A model generated the notes under the pieces. It searched no databases, had not been told where the DNA came from, and saw nothing but the letters and a program-made list of their open reading frames with translations. A stretch of DNA of 64,000 nucleotides from Pezizomycotina sp. ARF18 (lineage: Eukaryota; Ascomycota), in the NCBI GenBank assembly GCA_002224055.1, contig AZLU01000219.1:1-64000 (forward strand). Direction: 5' to 3'. A program made the translations under genes and the position numbers. Of this stretch, positions 23,719 through 33,813 are shown piece after piece (the first letter of the stretch is position 1; the number at the start of each line of letters is the position of its first letter).

Positions 23719-24246
23719 CTACTCCAGATTTATGAGATGGTCTATATCCATCGCATATTTGAGCATTGCGGCCTGCTCCTCTGCTGTCAACTTTCTCTTC
23801 CAGTCGCAGTACCTACACAATTCTTGGCGGGGTTCCACCTTGCTCGTGCAATCCGAGTCTTTGCACAGTCTTCTTTGGTCCTGGAAAGTACGCACCTGGA
23901 TACCTCAGGCGGTTCTAGAGAGTAAACGTATTTAGGTAATTTACGAAGACTCCGGCAAACAGGTGTGGATAATGTCTTCCACAAGAAGATGTGCGAATTT
24001 ATATAGGATGAGATTATTACTGGTTCCCTTCCTGGCATGAGTTTACTCTGAACTTACCGCTTCGAACACAGGGCGAGTATGTATTGAACTTGAGTTACAT
24101 TCATGAACTGGGCAAAGACGCCCCTGCGGTTCTACAGAAACTGGGGCAAATAGATCAAACGCGGTAAAGTACTTAACCAAAGGCATTGCCAAAACTCCAT
24201 TCGAATAAACGAAGATCTTTACAATATCGATATAAATTGGCGCCAT
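23719..24246 (-). CDS. Hypothetical Cys-containing small protein, two exons
   Basis: Exon 1 runs from the ATG at 24246 to 24058 (63 residues; hydrophobic N-terminus, then GRLCPVHECNSSSIHTRPVF) and ends at a consensus GTAAGT donor. The second coding stretch ends with RRLCKDSDCTSKVEPRQELC, RYCDWKRKLTAEEQAAMLKY and DIDHLINLE before the stop at 23719. The pairing of Cys (LC-x4-C in both exons, C-x2-C before the last helix) and the charged terminal helix recall the small Cys/His family nearby, but the MC...CGH start is missing. The acceptor was not fixed, so the join is inferred. Function unknown. Confidence 0.4.
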
Positions 24247-24469
24247 GACTCTTTGTTAGCTATATCAAAGATTGATTAGTCATTGGACGAATGAAGACCG
24301 GTTCATCGCGAGTTCGTAATGTTGAAATAATTTAACTGTTTACTCAGTGTTATTGCGATGAAAGAGTATGGAGTCGTTCTAATTATCTCTATCTAAGGAC
24401 CACCAGTGGATACGTGCCCTCAGATCTACGAAGTAACGCCGAGGTTTTGAGCAGACAGTTTCACCCCGA

Positions 24470-24795
24470 GTCATCGGGTCGTCGGGGTTGAGGAATCTGT
24501 TAGGTCCATTCGTGCCTTGATTTTTGCTTGTTCGGCGGCATATCTCCCGGCTTCCTGCCTCGCCAGTCTCTCAGCTTCTAGCCTCGCGGGTAACCTGCTT
24601 CCCTCAACGTCCTTGCGTCTATATCGCGAATCGCTTTGCAGCCTCCACATATCCTATATTGCCGCTTCTCACGATGGTCCAATCTTCTTGCTCACAGGGT
24701 TGTCCCATGGCCTTAGAAGCCTCACATTGCGTGAATCCCCGCTCGCTAAGCCTCGCATGGCCGCAGTTGAATCTGTAATGGTTTTTTTGACACAT
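24470..24795 (-). CDS. Small Cys/His protein, array member 2 (frame broken)
   Basis: The ATG at 24795 opens MCQKNHYRFNCGHARLSERG, then QCEASKAMGQPCEQEDWTIV, matching MC-x8-C-G-H, C-x9-C and E-x-D-W of the family. Continuations in shifted frames give ICGGCKAIRD (the CxxC), RLEAERLARQEAGRYAAEQ and KIKARMDL with RFLN in the next frame. Three one-base breaks (near 24663, 24600 and 24503) fall at short G, C and A runs. All expected Cys/His residues are present across the breaks. Same strand and same length class as the neighbours at 25.5, 27.1 and 28.2 kb. Confidence 0.55.
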
Positions 24796-25534
24796 TGTTT
24801 GCACAATTTTTGATCCCGCAAAAGTTAGGAGAATAATATAATGAGGATTTGTACTGAATGTGGAGGGTAGCTTTTCGAAGGATTTTCTTAGTCCGTTAAA
24901 TGGTGGGTGGTACTTTTACTGTCTCATTTGCTCGGCTCTTTCTCATAAACCAACAGATATTATCTGGGTATGGGATATACCTTTGAGCTTGGGAAAAACC
25001 CCATGCTTCAAACTCAAGCCTTTGTGAGCCATGTTTGCAAAAGGAGCTTTGTCTTCTCTAATCTTTCCAAATATGATTCTAGTCACAGTATTGGTAATTG
25101 CAGCACGACGAACCAGAAGCCCGTTTAAATATCTTGGTGCGATTTTGTTTCATTTTATTTAATTGTATTTATTAAAAAATAAAGAAAAACAAATCAAAGT
25201 AAAAATGAAATAAAATAAAATCACGAGATGAGCAAGGAACCTCCCTTGGAAAACGACAAGTCCATGAAATGCCATGCCAGTGAATTCTTGACTTAATCAT
25301 TATATCCTTATGGTTCTGTTTCAAAGTAGAGATAGTAGGATTTCGAGGAACTGACATTTGCTAAGTTGATCTTTTAATTTTTCAATATTTCGCTTTCAAA
25401 AAATTGAAATTTACTTAGTTGCCCCCATCTAAAGTTTCCTCCATAGCTTTTGACTTTGGGTGAGCGTAGTAATGAGAATAATGAAGAACTCTACTGGATG
25501 GTTATGTTAGAAGTACATGTCCAGATTAATACCC
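24796..25534. other. Intergenic within the Cys/His array
   Basis: No gene recognised. The stretch 25150-25230 is AT-rich. Confidence 0.4.
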
Positions 25535-25834
25535 TCACTTGTCTGTATTCAAGAACCTTTCTAGATCCGTTTGCGCCTTAACTCTTTCTTGTTCGGTCCT
25601 CTGGCGTGTAGCCTCTTGAATGTCCCTTTCAAGTCGCTCCTGCGCGACTGCTTGGCTGTCTATACCAATTTTACAACAACACGAACAGTCTCGCTTTTGA
25701 TCCGGAACGCGTACACTCCAATCCTTCTTCTCGAAAAGCCGTCCTTTGGCCTTCGCAGTGTCGCATCGCTTGGGCTTCATAGTGATTCGCCTATCATGGC
25801 CGTACTTATACCGGTAATGATACTTGAAACACAT
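25535..25834 (-). CDS. Small Cys/His protein, array member 3 (open frame)
   Basis: This is the one full-length array member whose frame is open, 99 residues from the ATG at 25834. It reads MCFKYHYRYKYGHDRRITMK, RCDTAKAKGRLFEKKDWSVR, DCSCCCKIGIDSQAVAQERL and a charged helix ending VKAQTDLERFLNTDK. Compared with the other members, Cys11 of the C-G-H motif is Tyr and the second mid-protein Cys is Phe, so part of the presumed zinc site is lost although the frame is intact. A polypyrimidine-AG directly precedes the ATG, so a short upstream exon is possible. A run of about 15 G lies upstream at 25924-25939. Confidence 0.6.
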   Translation of the reverse strand: MCFKYHYRYKYGHDRRITMKPKRCDTAKAKGRLFEKKDWSVRVPDQKRDCSCCCKIGIDSQAVAQERLERDIQEATRQRTEQERVKAQTDLERFLNTDK

Positions 25835-25939
25835 CTGAAAAAGCCTATCGTTTGTTTAGAATTAAGAGAATGTGGTCAGGGTCTAATTCGGGTAGGAAGC
25901 CTTACGATAACGGATTATGGGCCGGGGGGGGGGGGGGGG

Positions 25940-27140
25940 AATTGTACCTTGTAGATTAGGCAGCGTGAATGCTGGTGTTATATACCCGAGCATGCTGTGT
26001 AGTTCTTGGAGCCACCTTTAATATGAATATGAAGGAAGAGAAGACTGGAATCGCTTCCCAAACGCGAGACTCTCTTAAACCTGCGTATATCAACGAGAGC
26101 TCAAACTCAGGGTGTATACTTTATTTTCATTCTTACTCGTCTTTTAATTCATTCACTTATTAATTTTCACATAGTTTTCATCACACTTATGGAATATAAA
26201 TCGTAAACGCAGGAAGGCAGATGTTGTTACTGAGATGACAATCCTTTTGCCACGAAATCGAGAAAAGTTACCAAGAAGTGTTATATTTACAATAATGAGA
26301 CGAGACTTTAGTTAAGCCTCCGAGCTTCCAAAGTCCGAAATTTTCACTGGATCTATATAAAGCATACCTTGCGTGAATCCTTTAGCAAGGCGGAGGTGAG
26401 CTTCTATTACAAACGATTTCATGTTTTTTTGGATAATTTGTTCCGCCAGCGTTATTCTTGCTCAGCCGAACATCGTCTCTCATAATTTGATCTACAGGTT
26501 TATTCTGGCAATTCCATCAAATAAGATTCAGGGCAGTTTTCCAATTCCAACCTCCCCTCTCTTCCTTTTCCCATACTTCCCGGACATCTCAATGATTACA
26601 TAGCTTACCACACCGATCTGGAATTTAATCTAGGAGATCAATGGAAACTCGCTTATAGGCGAGAAATATTATCCAAAATAAAACATAGCTCCGAAACTCG
26701 ACGAAGACTCGCCCTTTCAAAATCAAGCCTTTATGATCTCGAGTTTGCACTAAAAGCGATGTCAGCCCTCCTCCCCCTAAACTCTTCCCGTATTGTTATT
26801 TCGTACGGGAAGTTTGACACACGTCAACTACGTTATAATTTTTCTTTCGTTCTTACGATTTATTTTGTAATAGGAAAACATTTTGTATAAATGAAGCCTC
26901 TTGAAGACCCGAGAGCTTTGAGACTATCAAGCGCTACGGAAGTGAATACTTTACTGAATACAAATAAATAGATCGTTTAATCGTCCGGTTTGCTTCACCC
27001 TAAAAACAAAGTAACTTCTCGAGATTCTTCTGGCTGTAAATATCTCTACATGACACTATGGAGTTGAGCCAGCGCGCTAAGGATAAAGAGTGATAACAAC
27101 AAACGGTAATGGTTCGGAGAACATCTCCGGGATGAAAGTT
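25940..27140. other. Intergenic within the Cys/His array
   Basis: Contains the promoter side of the array member ending at 25535. A plus frame at 26421-26603 is hydrophobic but has no partner. Otherwise nothing was recognised. Confidence 0.35.
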
Positions 27141-27430
27141 TCACCCTTCAGGGTTCATGTATCTCTCTAGATCCATTTGTGCCTTAATTCTTTCATATGC
27201 CGCTTGGCGTTCTGCCTTCTCCCTTTCACGTCTTTCGCGTTTCTCCTGCACTCTCGCTAGCCTCCCAGGGGCATTACAAGGCGGACAGCCAACGTCTTGA
27301 CGGCGGAACAAGATTACCCAATCCTCCTCCCGCAAAGTTGTTGGCGCGCTACAGCCTTGCCGCATGGTCTATATCTTTTGGCTAGCGCAACATGACCACA
27401 GTTGTATTGATAACGGTATCTGGAACACAT
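27141..27430 (-). CDS. Small Cys/His protein, array member 4 (one frame break)
   Basis: The ATG at 27430 opens MCSRYRYQYNCGHVALAKRY and RPCGKAVARQQLC. The following frame carries EEDWVILFRRQDVGCPPCN and a very charged helix (QEKRERREREKAERQAAYER) ending KAQMDLERYMNPEG. The single break lies at TTGCGGGAGG near 27337, where one more G would restore E-E-D-W exactly as in the other members. Every family Cys/His is present (Cys2, Cys11, His13, Cys23, Cys33, CxxC), making this the best reference for the intact domain. Confidence 0.6.
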
Positions 27431-28208
27431 TTAGAGAATCCTCTCGGGAGTAATGTGTTGAGGTCTCTATGCAAGGTGCAAGAATTGATGTATAGTTGAG
27501 TCTTTAGCGCCATGCCGTGTACAGGATCGGGAAAGAGACCTGCTTGTTGCTGGCTGGCAAAATTTTGTCGTTATATACCTAAATATGCTATGTAGCTCTT
27601 GAAGTAGCCTTCAAGCTGTAGGAAGAGTGGGTGAGGGCCAAAGCCATTCTTCAAGGTCGAGATTCTATCAAACTTGCGCATTTCAGATATGTAGCCGAAA
27701 CTTGAAGCTTAAGTTTTCTTTATTCTGAACTAATTCCATCACGCTCAGGAGCATACGACAAATACAGGACGTTGGAAATTGCTACAGCATTGCTACAGAT
27801 ACTGGAAATCGTAGTTTATGCAATGGAGCCTCGAATTTACGGAAAGACTTCACATCCCGGTTGCCATCTTGAGGCCAGACATTGCTTTATCCTCCCAAGC
27901 CTTTGTGACATTCTGGACAGTGTCTAAATACTGAACTTCCCACCAGGGACGACGTAAGCGCAAATTTCGTGGAAATTTCCAAAATTGGATGAATTTCGAT
28001 TCTTTTAAGATTTTGATTTTATCTACCTTTTTTTGGTGGGATAAAATCCCCCCCGGCCACACGAGTGCTCAGTTCATGTTTCGAGGTGGTTTTACGAAAG
28101 GAATCCCGTCTAGCTACTACACAGCTTCGCGCCCCGATCTGGAGTTCGACTTAGAAGATGAACGGCAACTCGTTACGACGCGAACGCGTTAATCGATCCC
28201 TCTCTCCT
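27431..28208. other. Intergenic within the Cys/His array
   Basis: Short frames on both strands at 27850-28192 overlap and show no domain. Nothing else was recognised. Confidence 0.35.
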
Positions 28209-28406
28209 CTAATTTTCTCTCCGTTTCACCTCCCCCTTTATTTGCAAACAATCAGAACATAGGACAGTTATCATAAAATCTCTAATAATCCACAACGCCT
28301 CGTTGCAGAATTCTCGACTGCGTGAAAATGCCGCGAAACAAATTATTGGTCCTGAGACGTGATGATGCCGGCACCCGGTGTACCTGTTGTAGTATAAAGT
28401 ACACAT
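28209..28406 (-). CDS. Small Cys/His protein, array member 5 (short)
   Basis: An open 65-residue frame starts at the ATG at 28406: MCTLYYNRYTGCRHHHVSG, ICFAAFSRSREFCNEALWII, VLCSDCLQIKGEVKRREN. Cys2, Cys12, His14, two mid-protein Cys, the Trp and the CxxC are all in register with the other members. The charged C-terminal helix is cut to a few residues. It is either a short natural form with only the zinc-binding part or a copy truncated by a premature stop. Confidence 0.5.
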   Translation of the reverse strand: MCTLYYNRYTGCRHHHVSGPIICFAAFSRSREFCNEALWIIRDFMITVLCSDCLQIKGEVKRREN

Positions 28407-29631
28407 GGTTCCTCAGCGCTTGGGGCGGTCTTAATGGATGTGCGTCTATGATGTTGGTCAGGATTTATTGTAAAGAGCGGAGTTGATTATCAAAGATCCT
28501 TGTCTCGAATCTAGACGGTGGTTTCGATAGTAGGTAGCTTTGACAATGAATATATTTCCCATAATGAGCAGTGAGCGACTACGTATTGAATAACAAGTAG
28601 TATAGTAGTGACATCGGTTGATCTTAAAACGTTAACTCGTTGGCAGAAGCCGAAAAATCAGGTATCTATATAAAATATTATTTATGAAGCACCGATACAA
28701 AGCATGACATTGCAGTGTCTGAAGCTGATTCATAGCGTCCTTACGTTGCTAAGAACTCAAAGGATGAGCGCAAGCTTCGGAAAGGGATCCGGGAGCAATC
28801 GCTATCAGGCCTGAGCCTATGATCGCCAAAGGCAAGTTTAATTCAATAACGAGTAATCTATGAATAGGGCGTATCGTAAGTCATTGCATGTTTACAAAAA
28901 CCGAAGGACATATAAGAGTATAGAACAGGCGGCTATAAACGGTGGAAATCAAGGATTTGTCTCAACTTGACGTGTCCTGGGCAGCATTTTGTCCTGAAAG
29001 CGCTCGCCAACCCAGCCCTTACTGGTGACCCGGGAGCAAATTGAACGCTTTTGATGGCCCGGATTTATTTGAAGACCGCTTGTTGGAATTTTGCTTCAAT
29101 TTTCTCTACGGAAGGATGGAGAGTCCAAGATTGGGACCCGTGGCGAGAATAATGTCGCGTGGACCAGTTGTTCCGAGCATCCCGTTTCGTTATCTTCGAG
29201 AATGCGCTAGCGGTTCATCCTACGGATATGTACGCTATACAAAATCCCACTCTAGTAGAGGTCTATGTATGGGATTCTCTAGGCGAAGAAGTTATATTGG
29301 GACTCAATACTAGCGGTTCCCGGAAAGACCGTAAATCGACTCGAAACTACTGGATACAAAAAAATTGAAATTTCGAAAACTTGTGAATTTGCCAAACGAA
29401 GCGATCACCGGACATTATGGTGAACTCATCGCGTGGTGAGATGTTCTTACAGTACGTAGCACACCAAGCGACGTCGTCGAAATTATAATCGCATGAGCCT
29501 TTTTTTTTTTTTTTTTTTTTTTTTTCAAAAAAATAAAAAATAAAAATAAAAAATAAGAAAGGCGCGATATTTATTAAACAAGATTAAGTGAAAATTTTTC
29601 AGTAACTGCAGAACCCTTATTTGGGATCGAG
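28407..29631. other. Poorly coding region with poly-T tract
   Basis: At 29041-29368 (plus) two overlapping frames (DLFEDRLLEFCFNFLYGRM and FRASRFVIFENALAVHPTDM) look coding-like and may be a decayed gene, but no start, stop or splice pattern supports a model. A run of about 27 T lies at 29499-29525, followed by an A-rich stretch. Confidence 0.35.
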
Positions 29632-31080
29632 ATGTCTTCCGCCAGCAGACGTCCAGCGAAGGGTCAAGCGCCGGCGAAGTCCATGAGTTCCAAGGGAAAA
29701 CGGGAGATTGTCAGTCCCGACGACGCTCCCGAAGCCGCCCAACTCGAGAACACCGAACCGAAAAACGCGTCCAAATATGAGCACAAGCCTAGTGGCGAAG
29801 AAAACGATATTCAGGGTCATGGCGAGGCTCCGAAGGACTCACTAAGTAAAGATGAAATCAGCTCCGAGGCTTCTAAATCGGATTCATCGCAGCGATACGC
29901 ACTGCGCAAATCCGGGAAAAGGATTGCAAGGTAACATCGCTGCAAGACAAGGCACAGAATACGTTACATAGCAAGCGAAAGCGATCCAGAGCGAACGCAA
30001 CCGACGATGCAGAGTTGACTGCTGCACAAGGTAAACGACAGCGGACCAAGAAACTAGGAGCGCTATAAGAACTTCGAGAGCACAAAAACAACCGACGAGG
30101 TAAAAAGACACTCACTTCCGCAATTAGCAGATGAAGACGATGATAAACCAGGTCGAACGAAAATATCCAAACCATCAGAGACCCTCGGCGGACCGGCTGC
30201 CAAACCGGGGAATTCTGTGGCCACGGAGGCCCAACCCTCGGGGAGAAACTGTCCCCAGCGGAGCCAACTCACGGCGATGATGATGATGAAGCAGCCACGC
30301 CCGTCGGGTAGCTCCAAGGAAAAAAAAGATCCCCAAAAAGCTGCCACAGAACCTATTTCTTCCAGAACAAGGAACCGAGACAAAGCCCGCCCGCTCCCCC
30401 TGCTCGAGACCCGAACAAGACCTCCGCCGCAACACAGCAGGTTGAATGTATCGCATGCACCCGCGTTATATCAAACAGCAATAAAATGATTACATGCTCG
30501 TGCTCCTGTACTTACGATTCAGCATGCCTCAAAGAAATGATTATATTATCCACCAACGACGAAGGCCTCTACCCGCCGCGCTGCTGCCAGCAAGCTCTGC
30601 CGCAGGAAACGATAACCAAGCTATTAAACAAAAGGAGCTCAAGTCTTACAAAAACAAAGAGGTTGAATACAAGACAGATCCAGAAGATCGCATATATTGC
30701 CCCCGCGAGAACTGCGGAAGGTTTGTACCACCCGACCGGATCATTGGCGGCGGAAGTGGGAAAACGCGTTGCGGGAAGTGCAAAATAGGAATCTGCATCC
30801 ACTGCAAAGAGCGCTTCCACGGCGGCGAATGCACCAAGGACAAGAATACTGAGAAGGCAATCAAACTTGCAGAGGAAATGGGATGGAAGAGGTGCCCACA
30901 ATGCAATATGATGGTGGAAAGGAGCGGAGGGTGTCTACACATCACGTATGTTTTGTTTAATCTCTTTGCTCATTCGATGTCAAATTTAGCTAACGCAATT
31001 ATGACTATCGGATTAGTTGCAAGTGCGGTACGCAGTTCTGCTACACTTGTGGTGTGAAGCATCCTTGCAGGAGGCACTAA
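29632..31080 (+). CDS. RBR-1: RBR-type E3 ubiquitin ligase (RING1-IBR-Rcat), one frame break
   Basis: The N-terminus from the ATG at 29632 is a Ser/Lys/Arg-rich tail with SSQRYALRKSGKRIA and, after a likely intron starting at 29932, a basic KRKRSRANATDDAE. RING1 begins VECIACTRVISNSNKM and has DEGLYPPRCC. IBR carries RIYCPRENCGRF, TRCGKCKIGICIHCKE and FHGGEC. Rcat is RCPQCNMMVERSGGCLHIT, where the Cys of GGC is the expected catalytic thiol, then an intron at 30946-31016 (71 bases, GCTAAC branch, phase 2), then CKCGTQFCYTCGVKHPC. The RING1 His-containing loop reads CSCSCTYDSAC, so the usual CGH His is absent. One frame break falls at AAACAAAAGG near 30630, where one more A gives KKELKSYKNKE. 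RBR enzymes take ubiquitin from E2 onto the Rcat Cys before transfer to substrate. Confidence 0.8.
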
Positions 31081-31480
31081 GAAAATCTTGATGCACCAGA
31101 GGCGCGTTAAGGCTTAAAGTGTTGTCACCAGGCGACTACTTATCTCTCATGGATCCGAGGCCATCATCGCGTATAATCCTCGTGGATTCGTTATTTAGTT
31201 CCAGAATATCGGGAAATCATGCATATATCAAGCTCTAGCTCTGGTGGTAGTTGAAATATGAATCATAGATTATTGAGGACGTCGCTGGAAGAACATGTGG
31301 GCTCCCTTCAGCAAGTCTGCGCTTCTTGAACTTTCTTTTAGCTTCCTGAGAAGTATAACTGAGTTTGATCATGAATGAATAAACCCAATGCTTTCCGCAA
31401 TTCGCTTTTTAGGCCACTTTAGGATGCGATCAAAAGGTTTTGAACGTGAGATCCTGGGCAAAAGAGGATCGAGGCGATTA

Positions 31481-32449
31481 ATGGCCGACCCGAAGGCCCA
31501 ACGGTTTATCAACGTCTCTGAGCACAAATCTTCGTCGTTTCAAACGGACGTTGCCCCGCTAAAATGGGTCCTCCGCTCAAAAAAGCCAAAACAGCCACAG
31601 AATCGTCCAGCGTGGCAAAGCGACCAAGATCCATTTTGCAACTTCGCAAGCGCGGCATTCGAAAGGCTAGTACGTATTCATCGAATCTAGGTCTACCAGC
31701 TTTGAACTCCACTCTAGTCAGCAAAACTGGCAAGAGTGGGCAAATATGAAAGCATTGATCTCGACAGCAACTCCTTACAGTCTTCCCACACCGAGCTCGA
31801 ACTGTCCTATGCATTATTTGTGGCAACAACCTCGAATTTTCATCAGCTATCAAGGGTCCTTGCCGGGCCCATTACTTCTGCGCCGACTTTTTAAAGAACA
31901 ACGCGCTCCTTTGTCTAACTGACAAAAGCCTCTTTCCTACGAAATGCTGCAATCGCCCAATCGGCAAACCGAAGATTGCTAGCTTCTTAGTGCCGACGGG
32001 TTGGAACAATACGAAGAAGCGGCACGGGAGTATAAATCCTCCGAGAGACTCTATTGCCCTTCCTGCAGCAAATTCATCCAGCCGCTCGACCAGAAGAAAC
32101 GCATCAGAGAGACTACGACGTGTCGAACTTGCGAAACGCAGCCATGTACGTTCTGCAAGAACTTCTCACACGATGGTAAAGCATGCGAAGGGGACACGGA
32201 TACCGTAGCCTTAATTAAACTGGCGAAGAAAGAGGGTCGGCAAAAGTGTCCCAGGTGCTCGGAGATGGTCGAACGGGAGGAGTGGGGTTGCTGGTATATA
32301 AAGTGTCGTCGCGGCGGTCGCTTTTTCATCACTACGGCTGTGTTTTCGATAGGCATGGGATTTGCGGATGCAAGAGGATGGGCTTCCACGAGCGGTATGA
32401 GCCTCGGGTTGGGAACAGTATTGTGCAGCGGCATGATCGCTACAATTAA
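31481..32449 (+). CDS. RBR-2: RBR-type E3, intron-less Rcat, several frame breaks
   Basis: The probable start is the ATG at 31481 (MADPKAQRFINVSEHKSSSF), with a basic N-terminus (PPLKKAKTATESSSVAKRPR). RING1: VLCIICGNNLEF, PCRAHYFCADF, DKSLFPTKCC. IBR: ERLYCPSCSKF, TCRTCETQPCTFCKN, FSHDGKACEGD. Rcat: KCPRCSEMVEREEWGCWYIK runs directly into CRRGGRFF and HHYGCVFDRHGICGC with no intron, unlike the other copies that keep Rcat. Frame breaks near 31987 (TTCTTAG) and 32323 (CTTTTTC) are each explained by one missing T; the N-terminal region before RING1 needs at least one more. RING1 has lost the last Cys pair of the usual C-x2-C, and Rcat has Trp-Tyr in place of the common N-H after the catalytic Cys. 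Activity is doubtful. Confidence 0.65.
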
Positions 32450-32993
32450 CGTTGCGTACAATCATCTCTGTGTTCTTCGCTGGCTACATGTATAAGGTCG
32501 ACGAAGGGCAAAGGAACTCATGTTTATTCATTTATTTTTGTTCGTCAAGTTTTTGCAAGCATGTCTTTATGCACTAGCGTACCACGTATATCTAGCGAAT
32601 ATCATATGCCTGGTGCAATAGGTTCCAAAATCAAAGTTTCCCCGTGATGGAACAAACACATAGTTAGAGTTTCCGCTAGAAAATGCCATTTGGCAACAAA
32701 AGAAGGCATATAGATGACAAAGTTTCTAGAGCTTGATCGCAACGATACGCAAAACTTAGTAGACGAATATTGCCAATTCATTTGAAATATTAACCATACT
32801 GCTGGAGAAAGGTTCTGCGTGGTTCTTTATTGCATTCTTGAAAGTCGATTTCTGCAGGACGTTGATTCTCAGTCCTGCTCGACAGTTCCAGACTACACAT
32901 TTATTATCATCTCCAATAATGCGGCGGCCCGCCGGTTGTACTTCCTGTAAGGAACTACAACCTCAACAGAAGTAGTAGGAAATCACGTCCACC

Positions 32994-33813
32994 ATGAACG
33001 ACACATTGGAGAATGACATCACGGTAACTAGTGATATCTTCAACAGTTTGTCTATCAAGGAGAAGCACGAAGAGCGAGGCGATGAGGAGCAATACCAGCC
33101 CACCTTCGCTGCACAAGTAGAATGTCTAGCGTGTACCGACATCATCCTTCAAAACTCTGCCTTCCAATCACCGTGTTTCAAACACTTCTTCTGCTACCCT
33201 TGCCTGAAGACAATGATCCCCTTGCGGCTTTCGACGAGACAATGTATCCGCCCACTTGTTGTAAATGGAAGATCGCGAAAACGACCATTGAAAGACTTCT
33301 CACGTCAGAGGAACTAGCTGGCTACCACCTCGCGGAGGTCGAATATCAAACGGAGAATCGCTTCTATTGTCCGAACGAAACGTGTAAAAAGTTCATACAG
33401 TCATCGGATTACCTCGGTGATGGTAAGATGAAGTGTCCGGGGTGCAAAACGGAATTCTGCACGTATTGCAAAGGTGTTGCTCATGGCAGCGAGTGTCAGG
33501 CAGATCAAGCGTTATTAGCACTGAAGAAAACGATGAAGGTACAGGGGTGGGTACGCTGTCCGAAGTGCAGCGCTGTTGTGTCCAAAATCGATGGATGTGC
33601 TTATATAGAGTAAGCTTTTCTCTCCTTCGCACAACGCAAGATTGCCTTCCGGCAAAACTTTTCAAGATGACACTAATATGTTCCTCCCTTTCATGAAGGT
33701 GCCGCTGCGACGCAAAGTTTTGCTACAACTGCGCCAAATTATTCACGGCTGTTAACGGCTGCCGCTGCTCTAAGGGACGTAATGCGGCCAGAAATCACGG
33801 TATAGCCATATGA
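32994..33813 (+). CDS. RBR-3: RBR-type E3, one frame break
   Basis: The ATG at 32994 opens an acidic/polar N-terminus (MNDTLENDITVTSDIFNSLS). RING1: VECLACTDIILQNSAF, PCFKHFFCYPCLKTM, DETMYPPTCC. IBR: NRFYCPNETCKKF, MKCPGCKTEFCTYCKG, AHGSEC. Rcat: VRCPKCSAVVSKIDGCAYIE, intron 33610-33698 (89 bases, GTAAGC donor, phase 2), then CRCDAKFCYNCAKLF and GCRCSKG; stop at 33811-33813. The single break is at ATGATCCCCTTGC near 33220, where a fifth C would give MIPLAAFDETMYPP. The usual His after the catalytic Cys (GC-x-H) is Tyr here. This is the RBR copy closest to an uninterrupted frame. Confidence 0.75.
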
